The position numbers and the translations under genes are program-made. DNA of 64,000 nucleotides from Pelargonium tetragonum (taxonomy: Eukaryota; Streptophyta; Magnoliopsida; Geraniales; Geraniaceae), in assembly GCA_036897445.1 (NCBI GenBank), contig JAYMTL010000095.1, positions 1-64,000 of the forward strand, given 5' to 3'. The notes under the pieces were generated by a model that saw only the letters and a program-made list of their open reading frames with translations, was not told the origin of the DNA and made no database searches. The number at the start of each line of letters is the position of its first letter. The stretch's first letter is position 1. Of the stretch, positions 34,601 through 46,700 are shown in pieces.

Positions 34601-36330
34601 AAACAAGGAAAGTTTAAGAATACAAGTATCTAGGAGTCTCTCCTTGATAGAGCTAACCTAATTCACTAGAACTAGAAGTTTGTGCTCCTATTATAAACGC
34701 GTATTCTGCCTACTCAACAAGAAAACGAAAGAGACTGACAATTGCTTTTGGAAAAGGCTTACCTGACTTTTGAGCTATAACTATAGTCAAACTCGGCATA
34801 TTCATCCGAATCTTTTTCATTTAAGAAAGTAACAGGTTCTACGTCTCAGAGCAACCAAAACTAGGAAACCCATCAGATCTTCAGCACCCCTGACTCACTG
34901 CCTATCTAAATGACTCTTTCTACATCCTCACGAAGCGGCTAACCTATAAAGGACTCCCCAGGAACTCAGGATCTACCCTTTTTAGAAAACAAAGTCCTTT
35001 TAATCTCCTACGAGTTTAGCTTAATATCCTAGAATTGGAAACCGGGAAACCTCAGAGCCAAAGAAGACAAAGAAAATGGAATCCTATCAAACATCCTAGA
35101 GTATCAAATCTTTAGGGTTGAGGTACCGACTAACCTGGTTTATGAGACCTATTTACCACGAATTTTCTTGTAGCAATTTGAATTGCTTATCTTGTCTACT
35201 TTCTCCCCTGACTATTCACACCTCTTTCTCTTATCGACTTACTTTCTGCTAGACTCTTTTTTGGAAAACACTCTAACTAAGAACTCCAAAGGGTTCTATA
35301 AGCACTCTTAGATCAGGCTAGAAATCTCCTTCTTATCAGAATTGACTGCATTACTCAACCCCATCTCTATCTTTTACTTTGACAGTAAACAGACTACTAT
35401 CTTTCAATTCAAAAACAAGACTCGGTAAGTACTAGAACTCTATCTTATTTTACTGTACGGCCTTTATCCATGCCAGAAACCAGAGGTTAGCCTATTGAGG
35501 AAGCTGTTTTTCATCAGGTCTATATTTCGTTTGATTTAAGACATTCTAATGAAAGACTCTCCAGCAAAAGCTAATAGAAACGTTTTACAGATTCATTCAA
35601 ACAAGCCTATATCTATAATAACTTTTCTGCAACTACCGGGTTCTCCCTTATTCGGCCCCTTTACACTGCCAGGATTTGACTACCTCTTTCTTTACTCTTT
35701 CTTGAATTGCTTTGCTGAGCCTGCTTCTTCAGATATAGGCCTAACCGCTATTTCCTTTAGTTGCAACTAGAAACTTGACTTTTGGTACTGGAATTCTTCT
35801 TCATTAATAAGACCTAAACCACATTTTCTTTTAGTTATTCTCTTTATAGATTTGGTATAACTTAACACGCTCTAATACCGACAAGAAAAAGCTCTCACTT
35901 TCTTTCTTAAAAGCCGTCCCTGTATTCCTGAAAAACCCGTTGCTATAAGAGGCCCTCCCTTTCTACAACAAAAGAAAACCCCTATCAAAACCCTTGCTTA
36001 CTAGAAACCTAATCCACCTCTAACTAATTCTAAACTACTTAAAAAAGGCCCTTTTATAAACGCTAACGCTGAAACCACTTACTTAAGGAAAGTCTTCAAT
36101 TTATATGAAATCCCTCTGAAATAGACAAAATTGAGTAGTATTCACCTATATCCAAAACCAATCAAACCCGAAATGAACTATAGAGTCGTTATCAAGTTTT
36201 TAGAAAAGATAAGATTCCACTATACCGAAAAGAAAAAACTTGAATTTGTATACAGAATTGGTACCAAGTTACAAAAAAGGTTAGGATCACTCTACGTGGA
36301 AAAGTTCTCAAATTGTATAAATTGATCCTG
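34600..36330 (+). repeat. R2 repeat domain, plus orientation
   Basis: R2 landmarks appear in order: CATTTAAGAAAG followed by a T-arm-like AACAGGTTCTACG (34831-34843), CACGAAGCGGCTAACCTATA then AAGGACTCCCCAGGAACTC (34930-34967), GACCTATTTACCACG (35146-35160), and CCAGCAAAAGCTAATAGAAA (35561-35580) with ACAGATTCATTCAAACAAG. The + strand is C-rich. The frames at 35549-35770 and 36131-36325 are chance-length. Confidence 0.6.
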
Positions 36331-36359
36331 GAAAGTACCTTATAATATAGAGAGATTTA

Positions 36360-37020
36360 GGGTACACGCTATAGCGCTAACAACTCATGAACTTTCACTT
36401 CTTTTCATTCTTATTCTTATGCTTGTTTTAATAACTGGCTGTTTGAGCTAGACTTGTATTCTGTATTTGCTTAATTTGGAGTTAGAGGTTTGGGTTAGAG
36501 ATTCTGTATTCTTTGTATGTAATAAGGTATGGGCAGACGAGTAGGAGTAGTAGCACACAGGAAAATCGAGCTATACGGCTAATGAAATTCAGTTCCATAA
36601 AAAGTTTCCCCTATGTATAAAAGCAATCAAACTCCCCAGGATTTCCCTCAAAGTGCTTTGGTATTTAGAACCGCTTTCTGAATATGCCATATGTCAAACT
36701 TTCTTTTAGATAGCCGGGGGTTAGTTAGGTTCCCTCAAGGGGCTACGCGTTTATCGTTACAGAGGGTAGTAACCTTACTGACTAAACCTTTTAGGTTTAG
36801 GAGGTCGCTATAGTATGTAGATTTTTTAATGAATACACATGAATAAGCGTAACCCAACTCATGAACTTCTTCTTACCTAACTGACCTATCGGATTCTGAT
36901 CTACTTGACTTAGCTTACTTTGAGCTAACAGACTTACTTGACTTACTGAACCTAGCCGAGTTGCTTGACCTAGCTGAGCTAGTTGCTGCTTCTTAGTCTT
37001 CATTGTACTGTGGAGCTTAT
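36360..37020 (-). repeat. R1 copy, minus orientation
   Basis: TTTATCGTTAC near 36750, then the core at 36774-36807 with TTTAGGAGGTCGC, then a CATGAATAAGCGTAACCCAA segment. A pentamer-like tract follows at 36890-36990 (CTTGACTTAGCTTAC, ACTTACTTGACTTAC), the reverse complement of tracts in the + arrays. The core contains a perfect 7-bp hairpin, TAAACCT/AGGTTTA with a TTT loop (36783-36799). Confidence 0.7.
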
Positions 37021-37400
37021 CGAAAAAGAAGATAGTGCCTTAAAAGTATATGAGTAAATCTATCCTACTGACTAAACAGGAAGTCGCTGTAACAGCAAAA
37101 ATTTCTTGTCGATAACACATGAAACAGCGTAACCAACCCATGAGCTTTCTTATATCTTATACTCTTCTTTCATAAACTTACTTGTTCTCATTTTTCATTC
37201 TTTGAGCTAGATTCTATATTCTATATCAGACTGACTCTGCCGAGCTGACTTCACTTCATTTTCTGCTTCTTCTTCCCTAAATCTAATCCCTCTCTTAGGT
37301 TTCTTTGTTGTACTCTTTTTTAGCTATACCTGTACTCTTCGGGGGGTTAGATTCTTCTTTGTACTAGTTAGTCAGTTTGTACTATAAGGTTTCTTTCTCT
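37020..37400 (-). repeat. R1 copy, minus orientation
   Basis: GAGCTTATCGAAAAAGAAG starts the tail side. A shortened core at 37063-37088 (CTACTGACTAAACAGGAAGT) is followed by CACATGAAACAGCGTAACCA, matching the neighbouring unit. TTTAGCTATACCTGTACTCT near 37320 is the reverse complement of the leader word in + units. The core lies about 290 bases from the preceding one, so the unit is shortened. Confidence 0.65.
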
Positions 37401-40400
37401 TGTCTTCTCTTTCTTTTTATAAAGATAGCGGCATAACTTGAAAACTCGTTTCTTTATAAGGGGAGCTCTATTAGATTACAAGTCCTTCGCAGAGCTAGCT
37501 GGAATAGAATTTCAACCTAAGGTTCACCATAGAGAGCTCTTTGTTAGCGAGAAACACTCCCCAGTCTAGTCAATACCAAAAAGAAATTGCAGTATATTCT
37601 ATCGAGGACCCGTAAAGCCCGTTCACTTTGGATAGAAAAAAATGCCTAATAAAAATTTTCTTATTCTGTAATTGACTAAGTTATAAAATTGACTTGAAAT
37701 AAAATGAAAAACAAAAATCATCTGATTGGCGCCGGGCTATAGTGGAAAACTAAAAAGTAAATAAAAACTGAGGAGTAGGAAAAAATACTGAAAAACTTTG
37801 AATTAGTGTCACTAAATGCTACCATACGAGATTTTGAATATTTCATTACTTTTAGATACTTTTTTATTTTTACCTATTCTTTCTCTTATAAAAAGAGTTT
37901 TGCCTGTCGTCTAGTCCATTGCTATAAATTTTGGTACTTTGTTTAGTAGAAGGTCCCTTTGCCTTAGCACAGTCCTTAAACCTCAAAGAAGTTTCTTTTT
38001 TTATCTATCCGGTATTAGATTCACTTTCTCCCTTGTTTTTAAGAATTTTAAGAAAAGTGCTTAAATTTAAGAAAGTAGTGAAGAGTCTGGGAATAAATCT
38101 TTGCTTAAGTTAAGGAAATTCAAAGAGAGGGGTGTAGTGAAAAGGATTCAATCTAGATGCTAGAACCCTTTTGATATACTTTATTACTGTCCGGCGTCTC
38201 CTTATGAAGGAAAATCTTTGGCGAGCTAGTGGGTTTGACTGAGCTTTTACTGAAAAGTCTTAAAAAGAAGATTTTTTAATAAGTATATTCTACTAGTAAG
38301 AATTTATTAAAACAAACGATAGATAGGCTTAGCGTACCAATTGGATTCTTGATTCCCAGGCAGACCCACTTTGTTTTAGTGCACGTAAATTGCCGCACAA
38401 CAAGTTTCTGTTCTTCTTGTCTTGTAATGAATATAGTTTTGTTGCCCTTAGTTCTTTTTATTGCAAGTCCTGTGTTTGCTGTAAAAGGAAAGATATTATA
38501 TATAGAGCTCTTGGGTAAGCAGGGTTTCCTCTTGTCAGGTACTCCTTTCTACTTTACTATCGAACTTTAGCTTTAAGGTTTCTCCTATTTTTACTATAGA
38601 GATTGGAACCCTACAAGGAGTTTCTTATTCCTACTACCCCTATTTCCTAGTTTTAGGCTAATAAAGGAGCTATACTTCTTTAGAACATAGCTAAGACAAT
38701 ACCGTTCTCTAATCGCACAGTCAGTATATAGAAGACAGTCCTATAAAGCTACAGTAACAAACAAAGGGGGGAAGAGTTCGAATGCCATAATACTTATAAA
38801 ATGAAGAAAGATATATATATAGATCGCCTTAGGTAATTCTTCAGAAAAACTCCTTGTTAAGTTGTTTACCTCTTTCTCTGTATAAAGTCAGCAATACATT
38901 TCCTTTTATTAAATCTTATAGGTAGGAGGACTTTCTCCATATAATTACAAAATACCCGGATAAAGAAACAGAGCATAGCAAGACAGTCCATGGGTTCTAA
39001 TCCCGCAAAAACTATATACATACTTTACTTGCTTTTTTCTTCCTCTTGACGGGATACCCTACAAAAAGGGATTTCTTACTTGAAACTTAGATATATTCAT
39101 CAACTTTTTCTATACCTATCCGATTATGAAAAGGGTTTGCTTACCCCCTTTCCTATTTTGTAAGCTGATAAAGCTGCCAATAAAGGCAATTATTATGAAC
39201 AAATAAGAAGTTCCTGACTCTTTTAAGGAAAAAGAGCTTCATGCGCAATATCTCAAAAATGGATTGTACGACCCTTTTCGTGCATTTTAGGGCCCGTTTA
39301 AGGGAGTTTTTTCTCAGCACACAAGGTTTAGGTCCGTGTCTTTTTATTAATTTGTTTTTAGTTAGTTACAATAGGTTTGACTTTATAGCATTTCCAGTAT
39401 TCTTTAAATTAGGAGTTTCCCCGCTTTTCATGGGTTTTGTAAATAGAATTCCTACTTGGAGCCTCTTCAATCTCATATTAAAGGGTCCACTAAAGAATAG
39501 AGAAAAAAGTTGAATCCCGACTCTCTTTATTAGAAAGACTCTGTTATGATTTGAGTATAGAAATGACTTAAAAACTATGGACTTCGTGTATAATAACAAT
39601 ACATGAAATTTCTAGGCAACATGAATATAATCAAAACCTTGTTGTCCAGGGCTCTGACTATTTATATTAGAGAAAGAGTCAGAACTCTTTTGTATACTGG
39701 CCCGGGTCTTCCTTATAAGGAGTTATCTAAGTTATGCCATTTTTTTAGTACTAATTATCTTTTGTTTTTGAACTGGGATCCTCTCTGAGCTAAAATAGAA
39801 CTGCTTACGATATACTGATGAAATTGAGGGGCTTGGAGGGAACATAAAGGATGTCTAAGCAAATACTAAAAAAGATACCTGACACTTTCAAAACTATAGA
39901 CTCAACCGCGAAATACGGATTTTCATAGAGTAGCTCTTCCTTACTTTTTATTTGAGGCAGCTCCTTAATTGGGTTCCGCTTCTATTCTCGTTACTGCAAA
40001 CTCATATATTTACTTAAATAAGTTTTTTTAATCTCGAGCACGAAACTACTCACTGGATACTTTTTATTGTTATGGCTGCTCTAAAAAGTTCAGATCTATG
40101 ATTAAAATTATGAAATCTCCTTTTATAAGGAAGATATCTCTATGTACCAGAGCCTTCTTCCTCGAAAGCTTAGTTGAAACTCGAATTCTAAAAACCTACC
40201 AAGCAGCTAGACTTTTTCCTTTCTAGTTAGTAGACTCAACTTACTTAACTTATAGAAGACTTGAGGAACAACACTAAGGTTGCTTACAAATCTTACTAAA
40301 CCCGGGACGAGTTACGAAAAAGGGTTTCCCCGTGCTTATTCTGTCTGGATTACCCTTGTATTTGGCCCTTTTCCTACTTTTATTCCTGGGGTATCCCAAG
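37400..40400. other. Non-coding stretch of mixed composition
   Basis: Three frames of 61-90 codons lie close together at 39241-39788 on both strands, two of them overlapping antisense. That suggests a locally stop-poor stretch and not a gene. A T-arm-like ATGGG, loop TTCTAAT, CCCGC lies at 38990-39006 without a cloverleaf. Nothing else was recognised. Confidence 0.55.
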
Positions 40401-41000
40401 CCTCCTTTATTTAAATGCAAAAGTAACAAAATTGAAGTAAATCAAGATTCAATAAAGTGAAAGATAAGAAATACAAAATGAAAGATAGGGTTCTATCTCA
40501 AAAAGAAAGAGAGCTTGTCCTTTACTACTCAAAAAATGATAAGAACTCCTTTAGTTATAAAATTCTGGGAAACTTACTTATAATCTTTCCTTTCTTGACT
40601 TGCTCCTAAACATGGGCCTTTCTCGCTTTCACTAATAGCAGGTAAGATATTAACCAGAATATAGTAAAGTCAAACTAAAATCGAAACTCTGTTTTATAGG
40701 TCATACCGGGGAATCTCCTTACCAATTTGACTGCCTCACTAACCCTATGACTTACTCTTTCAAATTACCTGTCTCGTGAAGTCGTAGCCTAACGAAAGGA
40801 GTACCCCTCTCTTTTGATTCCTTACCTGGGTTATAAACCGACCCTTCTTTTCTCTAAAGTTTAGAGTAGGCTTTATAATGACTCATTTTTTCTTTAGTTC
40901 GGGTAGTTCGTAAAGCGGTTTTTCCCCATTCAATCATTTTACCACCTATTTGACTCTCTTTTGAATTACCTTACTTTAGATATTTAGATAGTTCAGAAGC
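40400..41000 (+). repeat. R2 copy, plus orientation
   Basis: CTCGTGAAGTCGTAGCCTAA at 40773-40792 and a CCACCTATTTGACTCTCTTT segment followed by TGAATTACC (40942-40970) match R2 landmarks in the usual order. The copy is strongly diverged. Confidence 0.45.
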
Positions 41001-41039
41001 AAGGGACCGCAAGAAAACAACCGATTAAGCAGAACTAGA

Positions 41040-41290
41040 AAAGTCTGAATTTTTATCCTACTGACTTCCCTGACTACTAGCTTTCCCTCCTAATTAGGTA
41101 TAGTTCTGAATATCATTCTCCCGCTCCTCCTAAGTTCTGTTCCTTCTCTAACTACAGAATACAAAAATACAGAAACAGAACATTCTAAAAAAGAAAGACA
41201 AATAAAAGGTCAAGCAAGTGATTATAGCGTATCTATACCTGTTCAAGAAACTCTATAAACTGCCACTTGAGTCGTTTTCGAAGGGAGACT
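41040..41290 (+). repeat. R1 variant copy, plus orientation
   Basis: A leader with ATACAGAAACAGAACATTC and AAAGGTCAAGCAAGTGA is followed by TTATAGCGTATCTATACCTG, GTTCAAGAAACTCTATA and a decayed core GCCACTTGAGTCG at 41262-41274. The middle segment closely matches 21.66 kb. Confidence 0.6.
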
Positions 41291-42480
41291 TTTTATGAGA
41301 ATTGCTTTCGTTTTAAGAGGTCAAATTTCTTTGCCGATTTCCGATAATAATAGTCAAGGCAGGCCCATTTCCACCGGGGAGATCCTTTAATGAAAGTGTA
41401 AGAAATTTCTAGATTGGTATTAAAAATTAGATAAAATTGAAAAGAAAAAGGTCTTTAGTAAAAGCGGAGCTAAGAGATCCTTATGAATGAGAACTTTTTC
41501 TGGAATGAGTCATCTTGTGAAAGTTGCGTGTATTCATTTTAAAATAAGTGCTTTTCTCTTTTAGGAGGGGTCTTGGTGAAGCACTTTCCCTTTTTTACTA
41601 CTGTTATATCTTAACGAGGGCTACCCTTTTTAGGCGTCTTAAGTTCAAAATTTTCTGTTTTAAGGATAGAAAGGTTTCTTTTAAGGGGATAAGCCCGGGT
41701 TTACCTGTCACTCTCTCGACAAAGTTAACAAATTAGAATGAGATAGAAATGGCATAAGTTATTCCGAAAAGCCAAAATAGGAAGGAAGCAAAGGGCGGCT
41801 TTTTAAGGAGTTTCTGGGATGGGATATAGATATTCCGCGTTTTGCGATAGAAAATCTTCTTTAAAAAAGGGTTGGACATATAGTCTTACGCTCTTGAACT
41901 TGAATCCATTAGCTGGTGTTAAAGGGAATCCCTGCTGAGCTAAATGACCAGAAAGTTTTTGGGTAATTAAAGAGACGCTTGAAATAAAAAGAACTTAAGT
42001 ACGGGATTTCTAGTAAATGACATTCAGAAAGTATACTGAATTTCTTTTGTGGTCCTAGTGTGAAGGAAGTAAGCAGTAGATCTGTCAAAAGCTAAGTAGG
42101 ATCTTTTGTATACTCCTAGCATAACCCTTCCTACCGTACTCTCTGGTCGGGAACACTAACTATTCTCTAATCTTTTATAAGGCTAACTCCTCGTTTTGAT
42201 TCTCACGAATGGAAACCCTGGAGATAGCTCTTTCTTCTTTTTATATAAAGATATAAATCAAAAAAGCATAAGTTAACTAAATGCGTACCAGGAAATCAGA
42301 GTCATTTCGCACAAAAAGTGAAACTACAACTAACTTAGGGGTCCGCTAGATAACGACGGGGCTTTCTTTTAGCGAACCCTTTTAAGATTTTTAATACAAG
42401 GAAGGGGCTCTTTTCTTAGTGACACTATTCTTTTATATCCGATCTTATTTAAGTAAGGGATTCCCACCCCAGTTTTAGAG
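41290..42480. other. Non-coding stretch, nothing recognised
   Basis: Mixed composition. One 62-codon frame (41548-41736) is of chance length. I find no repeat landmark or RNA-like structure. Confidence 0.5.
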
Positions 42481-43700
42481 TCAAGATTGACTATATCATT
42501 CTCGAACTGCTTACTTTATATAGAGGAACTTAAGAAATCCTTATCAAGAATCTACCCCATTTGACAAGCCCCCCGCACTTTTCTAGAATTCAGGACGCTT
42601 TGTCGCTTGAAACTACATGAAAACTTTCCTGTTTGACCTATTTACCATCAGGATTTACTAAGTTTCTTTTGAATTGAATGACCTACTTTATAGATAGACG
42701 AGATTCCCTTCTTGTTTACCTGTCCAGTCAAGCCTTGTTCTTAACTCTTTCAGACGTAAAGTAAAAGAACCTACCTTTCATGTCCCCCATTTTCTCCATT
42801 TCCTTTTCTAGAACTCTATATTTACTGAAATTCTATCTCAACCTAACCCGGGGAAAGATCTCTCCTTATTAGCAGAGTGGACCTTTCTTACCCCTTGCTT
42901 ACTGACAACCCTGCGGAGTTTTTCTACTTCGAAGTCTCTCTACCCCACTAAATCAAACTCGAAGACCTTTTTATCTAGTTATGAAACTAGAAATCTACTC
43001 AACTGCCAATTAGGGAAGAAACTCAATTTGTATTACTTCGGAAATGCTTTCAATAAAAACTTAAAACTAAGATCCTGGAAAAGGGCCTCCTAGTTAAAAT
43101 TTTTAGGGTTTCTCTATTAGATTAGGTAGAATCCCTGCTAACTTTTTAGTTAGAAATTCGAATGGAGTGCTCTCTCATGCTATACTGCCCTTATAAAAAG
43201 GACTTTTAGTCCAGAGTTAGTTAGAAAGGTATGGATAAGATAAGAAGGGCGGGTCTAAGGCTTTACTCTGTGATTCAGAAGTTTACAAGAAAGTCAGTTT
43301 CAGAAAGCAATTCAAGAAAGGTACAGAAAATACGGAGCTCTAAATATGTCAAGTGTGATGCTAGTTATCGGCTCGAGGTAAACCCTGTTCTAGAATCCAT
43401 TTCTGAGTCAGTCTCTTTTGTTTGTTTAGTTTCAGTTTAATAGGCTCCAAGTTGATCGAGTAAGAACATTTCCTTGCAATAAAATCTAAGTTAGCCTGCC
43501 AAGTAAACAAACCCCTTTTTTTCTATCCCACTCCCCCGCAGAACTAGAATTGGAAACCGAGAAACAGGCATAAAGCCCTTGACTTTAATTCTCTGTCAAG
43601 TTGAATCAAACAGGTTTTGCGATTAGATACCCATTTTTATATCTAGAACCTCATTTCTCCTTAGTTTGGGTCCCGAGAGTCTTACCTTTGTGAACCAGTT
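42480..43700 (+). repeat. R2 domain, plus orientation
   Basis: TTTGACCTATTTACCATC at 42632-42649 with GTTTCTTTTGAATTGAATGA is a clear R2 landmark. AATTGGAAACCGAGAAACAG at 43549-43568 and TTGAATCAAACAGG near 43600 are further ones. The GATTAGATACCC word at 43623-43634 recalls a small-subunit rRNA motif, but its surroundings follow the R2 consensus, so I do not call rRNA. Confidence 0.5.
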
Positions 43701-46700
43701 ATCGACTCGAAAACTTCTATACTAGAATCAAAATTCACTTAAATGAAATAAGAGAGTTGAGAGATCCTAGCAATAAATTATTTAAGTGAGACATGAAACT
43801 ACGCATACTTCTCCATTTTTCGATCTTTCTTATAGAGTGAATTAGCAGGCTAAAAAAACCCTAAAGGGTTTCCTGAGTACGAGTAAGAGATTTGCTCTGC
43901 AATTAAGAGCGGGGTTTCTATATCAGAGGAAAGGAGTTATATGTTTCGCACCATGGAGATAGAATAATGATTCCCGGTCTAGCTTGGTTAAGAATAATCG
44001 GGTATTGCACCAGCTTCACACAGAAACCTGGGACCCTTTAGAGAAAAGAGGAAGCGAGTTTAGTCTGCAGAGGAATGAACTACAAAAAAATGGGTTTGAA
44101 AGTAGATCCTGTAATCTAGAGCTAAGACTTTTTGTGATTAGGTTGTTTTATTAATTTGAATCTATTTCTATATCTAGGGGAGCCGTCTTAACTTAACGAA
44201 AGGGGATCTTCTTCTAAAGACCAAAGCTGTAAATTCTTAAACTCTGGATAATAAAATCTAAGTGCGGGATTTTCCCAATGAATTTCTAAGAGAATCTTTT
44301 CGTTTGAGAGAGTCCTTCTTGGGATTAGAACTCGGGTCTTTTATAGTAGATGCGTTATAAATTAGTATAACCAGGAATTTTTCTAAGTCAAAGAATTAAG
44401 CTGAAATTTCCGATTTCAAGACAAGATTCCCTTATTTGATAAAAGAAAGTTTTTATAACAGAAACGAAAAGTTCCCATAAAAATTGTTAATGCTAAAATA
44501 TTCTTACACTTCGTTGCAAAGAAGTATGGGTTTTTTCCTTCTTTTGTATAGCAAGCCCTGAGTTGGGTTGTCCGAATCTGAAAGATTGAAGAGGTCGCCA
44601 ATAGCGTTATACTATTTAAGGTCCTTATACTCTATTTTATTTGGCCGAATCCACGGGACTCCCTGCTCCCAAAAAGGATGAAAGTGTCTTTGTATAAATA
44701 TAGGAACTAAAGCGAGCAAGAGGCCCAAAGTCAAATCTCGGAGTATAAAGTACTTTTTCTTATTTGCCTGGTTATTAAGTGCTATACGAATATTCCCAAC
44801 ACTTAGAGTGAAACTTTTGATATTCTGGAGATCCGCTACAAGGCTCTCTTCCCTATTGTAATTGTTGACTAGGCTCGGCAAATCCAATATGGTTATAATA
44901 CACGAAATAAAGATTCAAATCCCACTTATCAAGTAACTTAGACTTCTTTATAGGCTTTAACTTAGGTCCTAAACATAAACTAGCTTTTACTAACAGAAGT
45001 GGATTTCTTATTAATGTACTTGCCCCTTATCGAAATAGAAAGCTACACTTTCGAAAACCTTTTTTTTTTGAGTGCTGTGGAAATCCCTGAAACAAGAAGT
45101 TCTATTCCTAAAATAACCCAAGAGGGACAAGATACACGTAAAGAAGTTAGTTTTAGAAAGAGACCGTTATCCTGAGCGTTGATTTGAAACCTTAAAAACC
45201 TTAACCTTAGAGGCGTTTACTAGGGTCTTTGATACCCCCACGTTGTAATTACTTTTAATAGTTAGATATGCAGAAACCTTTAGACAAATTACATAAAAAA
45301 GTTGCTATAAATCTAGGGGAAATGTAACAAAAACCCGAAGCGCATTTAAGGGTTCTACTTCATGCGATAATACTGACCTAAAAATTCTTCTACTATATAC
45401 TAGCTATTAGAGTTCTTCTTTGATAAAAGCAGCAAGGATATGAGATCCTTTTTAGATTCATACTAAGCTATCCTCCGGGCCCTGAAACTTTGGGTTTACG
45501 CGCCGAAAGAAGCTAAGTTCTATGTAACTCGTCACTAACCAGGAGGCACTCCAAACTGGGGTTATACCGCAGGCAAACTCGCGTGGAATGCTTGCTAAGG
45601 AAATCCGGGATTAGACCGAAGAAAGAAGACGAGCCCTAGTAGAAATTCACTGCGTATAATTGAGCAAAGCAAAGGATAACACAAACTAATCGCACGGTAA
45701 CTGCTATATCCTAAACACAGAGGGGCTCCTAAATTCTGTTATAACTAAGTTGAAAATTCGTAGAGTCTAGCTTAGAATTGCTTAACAAGGGTTTCTTTAT
45801 CCTGGTTGGGAAAGACTCTAGTTTTTAGGATACACAAAAATTAAGGCATACTTTTTAGCGACTCTAGAGTTAGTAAAAAAGGATTTGGCTTACTACCCGT
45901 AATAAAGAGAACCCTTTCTCTAATTAGAATTTTCCGAGCTTTTATAAGGAACTTCCCTTATCCAGGTTTAGGAGTTTGAGGATCCGAACTAAACTTTGCT
46001 CATATATAAGACTTATTGGTTAGGGGGAGCTTTTAACATTTTTTTTTATCGTGGGATAAAGCACTTACTTAAATTGACAACACTGCAGTTAATAGTAAAC
46101 TTAATAAAAGACCCTTTCCTATAAGCTAAAAGGTAAAGCAGAATTCTAAGAATTTCGAGTGAAAAGATCCATTAAGAATTTGACTTCTCAAAGAATTCCC
46201 CTTTTTGTAAGTATTAAGTCATTTTCTACGGCATACTCTTGGTTTGAAAGTTTCCTCCTATATTTACTGCGGTTAGATAGGGGTTAGAGAGATAACTTAG
46301 TTTAAGGTGCCCTCAATCTAATCCCTAGATTTAGAAAAGGGTTTACCCCTAAGAGCTGCCTTTTCCTTATTCAGCCAGTAAAACTAGAAAAGAATCCCTA
46401 GGATAACTAAATATCTCGAACTTTTTCAAATTAAAGTAGAAATTTCAATAGGAAGTCCTTTCTAAGTTGTTTAACCCGTATACCTTTATTCAAAAAGCTG
46501 GCAAGTTATTGGTCATAAAAGGAAAGCTCTATGAAAAGAAAAGGAGCCTCCCCTTCCTATAAACCCAAAGCTAAGTGATAATAACCAATAACCTGTCTAA
46601 ATTTTGTTGGTTTTACTAGCATGCTGACCGACGTTCATTCAAGAAAAAGATAGCTATGGGGTTAAAAAGAACTTGAATATCCGGAATTTTCCTACTACAA

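Noticed and set aside
38990-39006. T-arm-like ATGGG, TTCTAAT, CCCGC
   Set aside because: No anticodon or D arm at the right spacing. It may be another R2-type element, but the flanks do not match.
39241-39788. Cluster of three frames on both strands
   Set aside because: Two overlap antisense, all are under 91 codons, and none has recognisable motifs.
43611-43640. GATTAGATACCC, the small-subunit rRNA 790-loop word, preceded by TCAAACAGG
   Set aside because: The flanks follow the R2 repeat (compare 52150-52200) and not rRNA. No 530-loop, decoding-site or 3'-end motif was found.
45570-45640. Faint likeness to a large-subunit rRNA domain V stretch
   Set aside because: Matches are short and out of register by about 20 bases. 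Kept only as a weak finding.
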